Part shown: positions 45,502-53,558 of the stretch, piece after piece | How positions within the stretch are numbered: position 1 is the first letter of the stretch | How the letters are laid out: every line of letters starts with the position of its first letter | NCBI RefSeq assembly: GCF_014170335.1 | Contig: NZ_LZZS01000004.1 | Span: 372,001-436,000, forward strand | Source: Achromobacter sp. UMC46 | GTDB taxonomy: Bacteria > Pseudomonadota > Gammaproteobacteria > Burkholderiales > Burkholderiaceae_B | Length of the DNA stretch: 64,000 nt | Direction: 5' to 3' | Made by a program: the position numbers and the translations under genes | The notes under the pieces: generated by a model | The model's database searches: none | The model's input: only the letters and a program-made list of their open reading frames with translations | Told to the model about the DNA's origin: nothing

Positions 45502-46431
45502 TCAGCCCTCGCCCTTCAATTCCCGGTCCACCACCTCCCGCGTCAGCGTCGGCACGAACATCTCGATGAAATGGAAGGCGTAGCCGCGCAGCCAGGCGCC
45601 GCGGCGGATGGCCAGCCGGGTCAGGTTGATCTCGAACAAGTGGCGCGCGTCGATGGCAGTCAGGCGCGTATCGCGCTCGGCGTCCCAGGCCACCGCGGCC
45701 ACGATGCCGACGCCCAGCTCCAGCTCGACGTACGTCTTGATCACGTCCGCGTCCATCGCGGTCATGACGATGTCGGGCGTGATGCCGGCACGGGCAAAAG
45801 CCTCGTCGATATGCGCCCGCCCGGTATAGCCGCGGCCATACGTGATAAGGGGGTAGCGCGACAGTTGCGACAGGCTGATGCCGTCGTGTTCGCGTTCCAA
45901 CGGGTGGCCGCGCGGCACGATGATGCTGTGGCTCCACCGGTAGCACGGCAGGTTCACCAGCCCGGGATAGTCCGCCACCGCTTCGGTTGCCACGCCGATG
46001 TCGGCCTCGCCTTCCAGCAGCATTTCAGACACCTGCTTGGGCGATCCCTGGTGCAGATGCAGCACCACGTCGGGGTAGCGTTGCCGGAATTCCTTGACGA
46101 CGGGCGGCAAGGCGTAGCGCGCCTGGGAATGCGTGGCTGCGATAGACAGCACGCCTTTACGGCTGTCCGCGTACTCCGCGCCCGCATGCCGGATGTTGTC
46201 GGCGCATTGCAGGATCTGCTCGACCAGCGGCAGGATCAGTTCGCCGGGCGGCGTCAATCCGATCAGCCGCTTGCCCGAACGCACGAAGATGTCGACCCCC
46301 ACCTCTTCCTCAAGCTCGCGGATCTGGCGGCTGACGCCGGGTTGAGACGTATGCAGGCTTTCGGAGACGTCGGTCAGGTTGAAATCCTGCCGCACGGCTT
46401 CGCGGACCGACCGGAGTTGCTGGAAGTTCAT
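45502..46431 (-). CDS. CysB-like LysR regulator of sulfur metabolism
   Basis: 309 residues. The start MNFQQLRSVREAVRQDFNLTDVSESLHTSQPGVSRQIRELEEEVGVDIFVRSGKRLIGLTPPG is the distinctive CysB/Cbl helix-turn-helix, and the effector domain has LSIAATHSQARYALPPVVKEFRQRYPDVVLHLHQGSPKQV, where Thr-His-Ser-Gln-Ala-Arg binds the inducer or anti-inducer in this group. CysB responds to acetylserine and sulfate or thiosulfate. It lies inside a cluster of sulfur-compound genes, between a VOC gene (nine bases upstream) and the dioxygenase-rhodanese gene. Whether it is the global CysB or a local paralogue is unknown. Confidence 0.92.
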   Translation of the reverse strand: MNFQQLRSVREAVRQDFNLTDVSESLHTSQPGVSRQIRELEEEVGVDIFVRSGKRLIGLTPPGELILPLVEQILQCADNIRHAGAEYADSRKGVLSIAATHSQARYALPPVVKEFRQRYPDVVLHLHQGSPKQVSEMLLEGEADIGVATEAVADYPGLVNLPCYRWSHSIIVPRGHPLEREHDGISLSQLSRYPLITYGRGYTGRAHIDEAFARAGITPDIVMTAMDADVIKTYVELELGVGIVAAVAWDAERDTRLTAIDARHLFEINLTRLAIRRGAWLRGYAFHFIEMFVPTLTREVVDRELKGEG

Positions 46432-46440
46432 CGCGCGCCT

Positions 46441-46788
46441 TCAGCCCAGAAAGGCCAGTTGATTGCCGGACGGGTCTTTCACGTACATGACACGCGGCAG
46501 CGCGTCGGGCAGTGAACAGACGGGGTGGTGCCCGGCCTGGCGCAGGCGCGCCAGGATGTCGTCGTAAGCCGGTGTCTTCAGCGCCAGGTAATCCGGCTTG
46601 ACGGCCCGGTTCACCTCGGCCACCGGAGACAACGACAACGTTGCCGCGCCCAGCGAAAAAAGCAGGCGCTGGCCCTCGGCGTCCGCCAGCTCTTCCAGGC
46701 CGATCACGCGGCGATAGAAATCCCGGACGGTTTCCGCACGGCGCGACAGGAACGGAAGCTGTACCGATTCGATCGAAAATGAAGTCAT
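46441..46788 (-). CDS. VOC-superfamily (glyoxalase-like) protein
   Basis: 115 residues from ATG 46788; the frame is open 17 codons upstream but without similarity. One VOC module: SIESVQLPFLSRRAETVRDFYRRVIGLEELADAEGQRLLFSLGAATLSLSP and then DDILARLRQAGHHPV...VMYVKDPSGNQLAFLG. The typical N-terminal His ligand is absent (VQLPF) and the C-terminal Glu is Gln or Ala, so a metal site is doubtful. Nine bases upstream of the cysB-like gene and probably cotranscribed with it. Confidence 0.8.
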   Translation of the reverse strand: MTSFSIESVQLPFLSRRAETVRDFYRRVIGLEELADAEGQRLLFSLGAATLSLSPVAEVNRAVKPDYLALKTPAYDDILARLRQAGHHPVCSLPDALPRVMYVKDPSGNQLAFLG

Positions 46789-46823
46789 GCCCTGCTGCCA
46801 GCCATGGAACAAGGCAAATTCTA

Positions 46824-46837
46824 GTACCCGGGGGTAC
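46824..46837. promoter_or_regulatory. palindrome upstream of the VOC-cysB genes
   Basis: GTACCC-GG-GGGTAC, perfect 6-bp arms, 36 bases before the VOC start in the 122-base gap after metC. No T-tract, so it is more likely an operator than a terminator. It suggests a separate promoter for the VOC-cysB pair. Confidence 0.4.
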
Positions 46838-46910
46838 AACCGGACAAAGAGGTTGTAATTGCTTCTACATAGCCAGAAACCCTAAAGCGCAAGGCTTATT
46901 TGCATATTCC

Positions 46911-48131
46911 TCAGGCGCTGCGGCGCAAGGCGTCGCGGGTGGCGGCGAAGGCGTTATCCAGGTCGCCGATCAGGTCCTGCGGGCTTTCCAGGCCGATGTG
47001 CAAGCGCACGACGGATGGCTTGCCCGGACCCTGCTGCCAGTAGCTGTGTTCGGCCAAGCGCTCGGGCGACGCTTCCAGCGCCAGGCTTTCATAACCGCCC
47101 CAGGACGCGCCGATGGAGAAGTAGCGCAACGCGTCGATGAAGCGCGACGCCGCCGTCGCATCCGGGTGGGCGAATGCGAACGACACCAGCCCGCTTGCGC
47201 CGCTGAAATCGCGCTGCCACAGCGCATGGCCGGGGTCTTGCGGCAACGCCGGATGGAACACGCGAGCCACGTCCGCATGCCGCGCCAGATACTCGGCCAC
47301 GGCCAGCGCGTTCTCTTGATGGCGCGACAGCCGCACGTCCAGCGTGCGCAGGCCGCGCAAGGTCAGGTAGGCGTCGTCGGCGCCGACCGACAGGCCCAGC
47401 GCGTCGTAGGCCACGCCGACCTTGCGCGCCAAGTCGGCGCTGTCTACCGTGACGACTCCCATCATCACGTCCGAATGGCCCGCCAGGTACTTGGTGGCGG
47501 CCTGGATCGAAATGTTCGCGCCCAACGCCAGCGGCTGGTAGTACAGGCCCCCGCTCCAGGTATTGTCGGCGGCGACCAGCACGCCATGGCGACGCGCCGT
47601 GGCCGCCAGCGCGGGCAGGTCCAGCACTTCGAACAGCAGCGAACTGGGCGACTCCAGATACAGCAGGCGCGTGTTGGGCCGGATCCGCGATTCCAGCGTG
47701 TCCTGCGCGGGCGAAAAATACTCCGCGTCGATCCCATAGCGTTGCAGCAGCGACTTGTCGACCTTGCGCACGGGCGAATAGACGCTGTCGGCCACCAGCG
47801 CGTGGTCGCCCGGCGCCAGCGTCGCCAGCAGCACCAGCGCAATCGCCGACAGGCCGGATGGCGCCAGCAGCGCCCGGTAGCCGCCTTCCAGCGACGCCAC
47901 CGCTTCCTCCAGCGCCTGGTGCGTATCCAGGCCGTGCCGGCCGTAGGTGGCGACGCGGTCGCCGGCGGCGCGCTGCTTGTTCAACGCGGCCTGGGTCGCC
48001 GTGTCGGCAAAACGCACGGTGCTGGTGCGCACGACGGGCACGTTCACCGGTCCCGAGCCGTTCTTCAATGCCGGTGATCCGGCATGCACCAGCCGGGTCT
48101 GCACCTGCGCGTGATCAAGGTCGCGGCTCAT
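46911..48131 (-). CDS. metC: cystathionine beta-lyase-like PLP enzyme
   Basis: 406 residues of the Cys/Met metabolism PLP family. The PLP lysine is in ISIQAATKYLAGHSDVMMG, where KYLxGHSD is typical of MetC beta-lyases; the cofactor-binding Tyr/Arg is in RVATYGRHGLDTHQALEEAVASLEGG, and Asp in VLVAADNTWSGGLYYQP. The enzyme cleaves C-S bonds of cystathionine or related thioethers to thiol, pyruvate and ammonia. The start overlaps the half-cupin stop by four bases (ATGA), and its operon holds an amino-acid importer, so its job here is probably catabolic, on an imported sulfur compound, rather than methionine synthesis. Confidence 0.9.
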   Translation of the reverse strand: MSRDLDHAQVQTRLVHAGSPALKNGSGPVNVPVVRTSTVRFADTATQAALNKQRAAGDRVATYGRHGLDTHQALEEAVASLEGGYRALLAPSGLSAIALVLLATLAPGDHALVADSVYSPVRKVDKSLLQRYGIDAEYFSPAQDTLESRIRPNTRLLYLESPSSLLFEVLDLPALAATARRHGVLVAADNTWSGGLYYQPLALGANISIQAATKYLAGHSDVMMGVVTVDSADLARKVGVAYDALGLSVGADDAYLTLRGLRTLDVRLSRHQENALAVAEYLARHADVARVFHPALPQDPGHALWQRDFSGASGLVSFAFAHPDATAASRFIDALRYFSIGASWGGYESLALEASPERLAEHSYWQQGPGKPSVVRLHIGLESPQDLIGDLDNAFAATRDALRRSA

Positions 48132-48511
48132 GCGCGCACCTCTTGGCCCGGCTTCATCTGGGTGGCGTTGTAGTTCAGGATCTGGCCGGTGGCCAGATCG
48201 ATGCCGATGCGCCCGGACAACGTTTCCAGCGGCTGGCCGTAAAGATGGAAATGCAGCGTCGGCACATTCCCCGTGACGTGGATGCTATGGATGTCGTCGG
48301 GCAGGAACGACACGGACTGCCCGGGCTGCACCACCACTTCGCGCACCTGCGCAAGCGTGGCGCGGCGTTCCGCCAATTGCTCCAGGCGCGCCGTCACGGC
48401 GGCCAGTTGCTCGCGGGTCACGGAGCCGGAGCCCAGCAGGGCCTGGATGTCGGACAGCGTCACCTGCACCTGCTGGCGGCGTTCGGCGGTGATTGCGGAT
48501 TCAGTGCTCAT
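48128..48511 (-). CDS. half-length cupin related to the thiol-dioxygenase domain
   Basis: 127 residues from ATG 48511 (GGAG seven bases upstream). Residues 60-115 (VQPGQSVSFLPDDIHSIHVTG, then LHFHLYGQPLETLSGRIGI) align with residues 144-187 of the dioxygenase-rhodanese protein at 43183-45390 (VGPGGSIVLGPDDVHTIELIG, LHFYGLALDRLLGRVVF). The third iron-ligand His (His75) is kept, but the first cupin motif (HxH) is missing; residues 1-58 are instead a predicted helical pair (LSDIQALLGSGSVTREQLAAVTARLEQLAERRATL). Alone it cannot form the usual three-histidine site. It may be a structural partner. It is coupled to metC and 19 bases after the ABC ATPase gene, so it is maintained as a gene and not obvious debris. 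Confidence 0.75.
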   Translation of the reverse strand: MSTESAITAERRQQVQVTLSDIQALLGSGSVTREQLAAVTARLEQLAERRATLAQVREVVVQPGQSVSFLPDDIHSIHVTGNVPTLHFHLYGQPLETLSGRIGIDLATGQILNYNATQMKPGQEVRA

Positions 48512-48530
48512 GGTCACACTCCAAAGGGGA

Positions 48531-49361
48531 TCACACCGCCAGACGCAGCGGATCAAAGGTCAGGTAGCTTGCGATGGGGTCGGGCAAGGCACGGCGGGCG
48601 GCGGGCGCGCCGGACGAGCGCTGCAGGAAGGCCCGCGTGCGTTCGCTGTGCGGCGCCCCGAAGATGCGCGACGGCGGCCCGGATTCGACGATGCGGCCGG
48701 CCTCGGTGAAGTACACGGTGTCGCTGACCTCTTCGGCAAAGCGCATTTCGTGCGTCACCAACACGCAGGTCAGGCCGTCCTGCACCAGGTCGCGGATGAC
48801 GGTCAGCACTTCGCCCACCATTTCCGGGTCCAGCGCCGAGGTCACTTCGTCGAACAGGATCAGCTCGGGCTGCATGGTCAGCGCACGGGCGATGGCCACC
48901 CGCTGCTGCTGGCCGCCCGAGAGTTCTCCGGGATAGGCCTGCGCCTTGTGATCCATCCGCACCTTTGCCAGCAGCTCGCGTGCGCGGGCCTCGGCCTGCG
49001 CACGCGGTTGCCCGCCGACCTTGATGGGCGATATCACCAGGTTTTCAAGCACGCTCAGGTGGGGGAACAGGTTGTATTGCTGGAACACGAAGCCCACGCG
49101 CTTGCGCAGCGCGATGAAGTCGGATTCCGTCTTCAGCTTGTCCACGCGCACATCGCCCACCTGGATCGCGCCACGCTGCGGGCGCAGCAAGCCCGTGATG
49201 CAACGCAGGATGGTCGATTTACCCGAACCGGACGGGCCGATGATGGACACCGCCTGCCCCTGCTTGACCTCGACGTCGATACCCTGGAGCACCTCCGTAT
49301 CGCCGAAAGCGAGGTGGACGTCGCGCAGGCTGACCAGCGGCGAAAAATCAATAATGTTCAT
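48531..49361 (-). CDS. amino-acid ABC transporter ATPase (sulfur cluster)
   Basis: 276 residues. Walker [24 protein letters not shown]-loop FQQYNLFPHLSVLENLVISP, signature [15 protein letters not shown], Walker B LILFDEVTSALDPE and switch VTHEMRFAEE: GlnQ class. DEV instead of DEP after Walker B is a known variant. The start overlaps the permease stop by 14 bases. It works with the two permeases and two binding proteins upstream. Confidence 0.95.
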   Translation of the reverse strand: MNIIDFSPLVSLRDVHLAFGDTEVLQGIDVEVKQGQAVSIIGPSGSGKSTILRCITGLLRPQRGAIQVGDVRVDKLKTESDFIALRKRVGFVFQQYNLFPHLSVLENLVISPIKVGGQPRAQAEARARELLAKVRMDHKAQAYPGELSGGQQQRVAIARALTMQPELILFDEVTSALDPEMVGEVLTVIRDLVQDGLTCVLVTHEMRFAEEVSDTVYFTEAGRIVESGPPSRIFGAPHSERTRAFLQRSSGAPAARRALPDPIASYLTFDPLRLAV

Positions 49362-50166
49362 GGCGTCGTTCCAGATACCGCGTCCAACGCGCGATGGGAT
49401 AGCAATAGGCGAAGAAAAGCGCCAATAGCGTGAAATAGACCAGGATGGTGAAGTCGCTGCGGGCGACGGTGTTGCTGGCGACGGTGGCGGTGTCGACCAG
49501 GTCGTGCACGCCCACCAGCGAAGCCAGCGATGTGCTCATGGTGATGCTGGCCATCAGGTTCATCCAGGACGGCAGCATGCGCCGCACGCACTGCGGCAGC
49601 ACGATCATCCGGAAGATCTGCGGCCGCCTGAACGCCAACGACTGCGCGGCCTCCCATTGGGCGCTGGGAATCGACTGGATCGCCCCGCGGAAGATCTCGG
49701 CCACGTTGGCGCTGGCCGGCAGCCCCAGCCCGATCACCACCTTGATCCAGTCCGGAAACGGCAGATACCAGCCCGCCACATTCACTTCGAACGGGAACAC
49801 GTAGGTCGTGAAGTACACCAGCACCAGGATGGGCGCGTTGCGGAACAGCAGCACATAGGCTCGCGTCAGGCGCCGCAGCTGCCGCGACGGCGACAGGGAC
49901 AGCGCACCCACCACCAGCCCGGCGACGGTGCCCAGCGCCATCGCCAGCAGGCTGATCTGGATGTTCATGCCCAGCCCGCGCAGCAACGCCGGCGACCAAT
50001 GCCACAGCGCCAGCACGGCGGCGGGCGTCGTCCCGGTCACGGCCCACACGGCGCCTAGCGCCACCAGCGCCAGCAACAGCCCGAACCAGGGGTCGCGCAG
50101 CAAGGCGGGCATGAATCGTCCAGGCGCGTGCGTGCGGCCGGACGGCAATGCAAGGTCATTGGCCAT
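49348..50166 (-). CDS. amino-acid ABC transporter permease 2
   Basis: 272 residues, His/Glu/Gln/Arg permease family. The EAA loop is NVAEIFRGAIQSIPSAQWEAAQSLAFRRPQIFRMIVLPQ. An extra N-terminal cytoplasmic stretch and first helix (about 22-45) precede the usual five-helix core (LLRGLGMNIQISLLAMALGTVAGLVVG). Overlaps both neighbours (11 bases with the other permease, 14 with the ATPase), so the subunits are translationally coupled. Confidence 0.94.
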   Translation of the reverse strand: MANDLALPSGRTHAPGRFMPALLRDPWFGLLLALVALGAVWAVTGTTPAAVLALWHWSPALLRGLGMNIQISLLAMALGTVAGLVVGALSLSPSRQLRRLTRAYVLLFRNAPILVLVYFTTYVFPFEVNVAGWYLPFPDWIKVVIGLGLPASANVAEIFRGAIQSIPSAQWEAAQSLAFRRPQIFRMIVLPQCVRRMLPSWMNLMASITMSTSLASLVGVHDLVDTATVASNTVARSDFTILVYFTLLALFFAYCYPIARWTRYLERRHEHY

Positions 50167-50893
50167 AGCCGGGCATCCTCAAACGGTCTTCCAGCCAACG
50201 GCCCGCCACGCTGACCAGCCAGGTCAGCAGGCCGAAGTACAGCAGGATCAGCAGCAAAAGCTCCAGCACGTTGTCGCGGTGCGACCAGATCATGATGGAT
50301 TCGTAGGTCACGTCGCCCACCGCGATGGCAGAGGCGATGGCGGTCATCTTCACCAGGTCCACCAGGTTGTTGACCAGCGCCGGCAAGGCGAAGCGCGCCG
50401 CCAGCGGCAGCTGCACCTGCACCAGGATCTGCCGCCGCGAAAACGCCAGCGAGCGCGCCGCCTCCATCGTCACCTGCGGCACGGCCTCGATGCCCGCACG
50501 CAGCGCTTCGGCATGGAACACGCCCTTGTGCAGCGCCACCACGATCACCACCCAGGCGAACGGCGTGATGGGGTTGCCGCCGCCCAGCTTCTGCGTGATC
50601 AACATGTTCAGCACCAGGAAGGCGCAGTACAGCTGCACCAGCGTGGGCGTGTTGCGGGTGACCTCCACAAAGGCCTGCAACGGCCGCGCCAGCCACGGCC
50701 GGCCGCTGGTCAGCGCCGCCGCGATCAGCACGCCGAACAGCAGGCTGACCGGAATGGTCCAGGCGCATAGCTGCAGTGTCACCAGCAGCCCGTGCCCGAA
50801 CGCCGACAGTTCGCCCGGATCCTGGACGAAGCTGTAGTTAAGGCCCAGTGGCTTGAAGAACGCCACCCAGGCATGCAGCACCGAATCGATCAT
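50156..50893 (-). CDS. amino-acid ABC transporter permease 1
   Basis: 245 residues of the same family. Core: GHGLLVTLQLCAWTIPVSLLFGVLIAAALTSG, VEVTRNTPTLVQLYCAFLVL, and EAA loop GVFHAEALRAGIEAVPQVTMEAARSLAFSRRQILVQVQLP. With the next gene it forms a heterodimeric channel. The start overlaps the aminotransferase stop (ATGA). Confidence 0.94.
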   Translation of the reverse strand: MIDSVLHAWVAFFKPLGLNYSFVQDPGELSAFGHGLLVTLQLCAWTIPVSLLFGVLIAAALTSGRPWLARPLQAFVEVTRNTPTLVQLYCAFLVLNMLITQKLGGGNPITPFAWVVIVVALHKGVFHAEALRAGIEAVPQVTMEAARSLAFSRRQILVQVQLPLAARFALPALVNNLVDLVKMTAIASAIAVGDVTYESIMIWSHRDNVLELLLLILLYFGLLTWLVSVAGRWLEDRLRMPGYGQ

Positions 50894-52137
50894 GCGGCGG
50901 CCTCCAGCGCCTCGCGCAGCGACAAGGCCGCCACCGCCCGCCCGATGCGCTCAAGCGCCACGTCGATGTTCGCGTCCGATGCGGCGAACGACAGCCGCAG
51001 ATACGGCGACAAGCCATACGCCGCGCCGTGCACCACCGCCACGCCCTCTGATTCCAGCAACCAGTCCACGACGTCGCCGTCATCTTCGATGCGCCGACCG
51101 TCCGGGCGCGCCGCGCCGATCAGCCCGGCCACGCCGATCCAGGCGAAGAACGATCCCTGCGGCGCATGCACCTGCACGCCAGGCACCGCGCCCAGGCCGT
51201 TCACGACGCGTTCCGCGCGGCGCGCATAGGCTTTCCGGGCGGTCTCGACGAAGCCGTCGGCGGCCCCCTGCAAGGCCGCCAGCGCCGCCGCCTGCCCCAA
51301 CGAGCTGGGGCCGGACGACACCTGCGACTGCACGGCTTCCAGCGCGTGGATCAGGGCCTGCGGGCCCGTTCCCCAGCCAATGCGCCACCCCGTCATGGCG
51401 TAGGCCTTGGACACGCCGTTCACCACCAGCGTGCGGCCCGCCAGGTCGGGCGCGGCGCGCAACCAGTGCGCGGGCGGCTGGCCAAACCAGATTTCTTCGT
51501 ACATCTCGTCCCACAGCACCAGCACATGCGGCGCGCCGCGCAGCACGTCGGCCAGCGCCCGCAGTTCATCGGCCGTATAGACCGCGCCGGTCGGGTTGCC
51601 GGGCGAGTTCAGGATCAGCCACTTGGTGCGTGGCGTGATCGCGTCGCGCAACGCCTGGGGCGTCAGCTTGAAGCCGTCTTCCGCGCGCGTGCCGACGATC
51701 ACCGGCACGCCGCCGTTAATGCGCACCGCGTCCGGGAAGGTGGGCCAGTACGGCGCCGAGACGATGACTTCGTCGCCGTCGTCCAGGGTGGCGTTCAGCG
51801 CCAGGTAGATCACCTGCTTGCCGCCGTTGGAGATGATGACGTTGGACGCGTCGACGTCCAGGCCGTGGCGCTGGCGATAGCCGTCGGCCACGGCGCGGCG
51901 CAGCGCCGCCGTGCCTGCGGTAGGCGTGTACTTCGTCTGCCCCTGGTCCAGCGCGGCACTGGCGGCGTCCTTGATCGGGGCCGGCGTATCGAAATCGGGC
52001 TCGCCCGAGGTCAGCACGATGATCGAGCGGCCCTCGGCCGCCAGACGCGCGGCGCGAGCGCCGGCGGCGGCGATGGGAGACAGCTCGGCGCTGCGGGCGC
52101 GGCGGGACAACACGCCGGGAAACAGGGTTTCGGTCAT
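50890..52137 (-). CDS. class I/II aminotransferase (aspartate aminotransferase fold)
   Basis: 415 residues. Fold-type I layout with TSGEPDFDTPAPIKDAASAAL at the start, SAPYWPTFPDAVRINGG, LNSPGNPTGAVYTADEL (Asn that holds PLP), VLWDEMYEEI (Asp) and the PLP lysine in VVNGVSKAYAMTGWRIGW. Close to AspC/KAT-type enzymes, which often also act as C-S lyases or transaminate sulfur amino acids. Coupled by ATGA overlaps on both sides to the FAD dehydrogenase and the permease, so it belongs to the transport and catabolic operon. Confidence 0.93.
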   Translation of the reverse strand: MTETLFPGVLSRRARSAELSPIAAAGARAARLAAEGRSIIVLTSGEPDFDTPAPIKDAASAALDQGQTKYTPTAGTAALRRAVADGYRQRHGLDVDASNVIISNGGKQVIYLALNATLDDGDEVIVSAPYWPTFPDAVRINGGVPVIVGTRAEDGFKLTPQALRDAITPRTKWLILNSPGNPTGAVYTADELRALADVLRGAPHVLVLWDEMYEEIWFGQPPAHWLRAAPDLAGRTLVVNGVSKAYAMTGWRIGWGTGPQALIHALEAVQSQVSSGPSSLGQAAALAALQGAADGFVETARKAYARRAERVVNGLGAVPGVQVHAPQGSFFAWIGVAGLIGAARPDGRRIEDDGDVVDWLLESEGVAVVHGAAYGLSPYLRLSFAASDANIDVALERIGRAVAALSLREALEAAA

Positions 52138-53558
52138 GACAGTACCTTTCCGGGATTCATCAGGTTCAAAGGATCCAGCGCCTGCTTGATGCGGCGCATC
52201 AGGGCCAGTTCCAGCGGGCTCTTGTAGCGGGGCAGCGCGTCGCGCTTGACCTGGCCGATGCCGTGCTCGGCGCTGATCGAACCGCCTTGGGCGTGCGCCT
52301 GCGCATGCACGATGTCGTGGATGCGGTCTTCCAGTTCAAACAGGTGGCGCACGGGCCGCGAGGGGTCGTGCGACACGTTGTAGTGCAGGTTGCCGTCGCC
52401 CAGATGGCCGAACGCCATCGGCCGCAGCCCCGCGTCCAGCGCGCGCAGGGCGTCGGCCGCACCACGCAGGAAGGCCGGAACGCACGAGATCGGCACTGAA
52501 ATGTCGTGTTTGACGTTGCCGCCGTCGCGCGCCTGCGCCACGCCGATCGCCTCGTCGCGCAGGCGCCAGAATGCCGCCGACTGCTGGAGGTTGTGCGCGA
52601 TCACCGCGTCGGCCAGCAGGCCGGCTTCCAGCGCCTCTTGGCCCAGCCGCAACAAGGCGGCGCCCGCGCCGTCGGGGGATTCCGAGGACGCTTCCAGCAA
52701 GGCATACCAGGGCTGGCCCAGCCCCGGCAGCGGCAGCGGCTGATCGGGCACATGGCGGGCCACCAGGTCCAGCACCGGCTGGCTGATCAGTTCGAAACCC
52801 GTCAACGCCGCGCCCAGGCGTTGGCGCGCCAGCGACAGGAAGGCCAGCGCCGCGTCGATGGACGGCAAGCCCACGAAGGCGCTCCCCTGCCCGCCCGGCA
52901 ACGGATACAGTTTGAGGGTAGCGGCCGTGATCACGCCCAGCGTTCCTTCGCTGCCGATGTACAAGTCCCTAAGCGAATACCCGGTGTTGTCCTTGCGCAG
53001 GCCGCGCAGCCCGTTCCAGATCTCACCTTCGGCCGTCACCACCTCCAGCCCCAGCGTCAATTCGCGGGTGTTGCCGTAGCGCAGCACCTGCGTTCCGCCG
53101 GCATTGGTGGACAGGTTGCCGCCGATGGTGCAGCTGCCTTCCGACCCCAGGCTCAAGGGGAACAAGCGCTGCGCCTGGCGCGCGGCTTCCTGCACGGCGG
53201 CCAGCACGCAGCCGGCCTGCACCGTGATGGTGTCGTTGTCGGTATCCAGCGCCAGCACGCGGTTCAGCCGGCCCAGCGACAGCAGCACCGCCTGGCCGCC
53301 GGCCTCGGGCGTGGCACCGCCCATCAAACCGGTGTTGCCGCCTTGCGGCACGACCGGCACGCCGGCCGCCCGGCACAAGCGCAACACGGCCGCCACCTCT
53401 TCGGCGTCGGCCGGTCGCGCCACGGCCAGCGCCTGCCCGTGCAGGCGGCCGCGCTGGTCCGTCAAGTACGGCTCGGCGTCGGCACCGGTCCACACCCACT
53501 CCTGCCCCAGCCGGGCACGCAAGGCGGCCAGCAGGGAATCGGCGGTTGCGGCCGTCAT
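52134..53558 (-). CDS. FAD-linked D-2-hydroxyacid dehydrogenase, GlcD/D2HGDH family
   Basis: 474 residues from ATG 53558 (ATGA overlap with the binding-protein gene). VAO-type FAD domain: VARPADAEEVAAVLRLCRAAGVPVVPQGGNTGLMGGATPE, VLAAVQEAARQAQRLFPLSLGSEGSCTIGGNLSTNAGGTQVLRYG, and GSEGTLGVITAATLKLYP. C-terminal cap with the metal and substrate motif RPMAFGHLGDGNLHYNVSHDPS and SISAEHGIGQVKRD. The family oxidises D-2-hydroxy acids (D-lactate, D-2-hydroxyglutarate, glycolate) to oxo acids. With the aminotransferase and rhodanese genes nearby, mercaptolactate or another sulfur hydroxy acid is a possible but unproven substrate. Confidence 0.92.
   Translation of the reverse strand: MTAATADSLLAALRARLGQEWVWTGADAEPYLTDQRGRLHGQALAVARPADAEEVAAVLRLCRAAGVPVVPQGGNTGLMGGATPEAGGQAVLLSLGRLNRVLALDTDNDTITVQAGCVLAAVQEAARQAQRLFPLSLGSEGSCTIGGNLSTNAGGTQVLRYGNTRELTLGLEVVTAEGEIWNGLRGLRKDNTGYSLRDLYIGSEGTLGVITAATLKLYPLPGGQGSAFVGLPSIDAALAFLSLARQRLGAALTGFELISQPVLDLVARHVPDQPLPLPGLGQPWYALLEASSESPDGAGAALLRLGQEALEAGLLADAVIAHNLQQSAAFWRLRDEAIGVAQARDGGNVKHDISVPISCVPAFLRGAADALRALDAGLRPMAFGHLGDGNLHYNVSHDPSRPVRHLFELEDRIHDIVHAQAHAQGGSISAEHGIGQVKRDALPRYKSPLELALMRRIKQALDPLNLMNPGKVLS

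Noticed and set aside
48128-48511. Half-cupin considered as a pseudogene fragment
   Set aside because: It has its own ribosome binding site, intact frame, a distinct helical N-terminus and a four-base overlap with metC, all signs of a kept gene.
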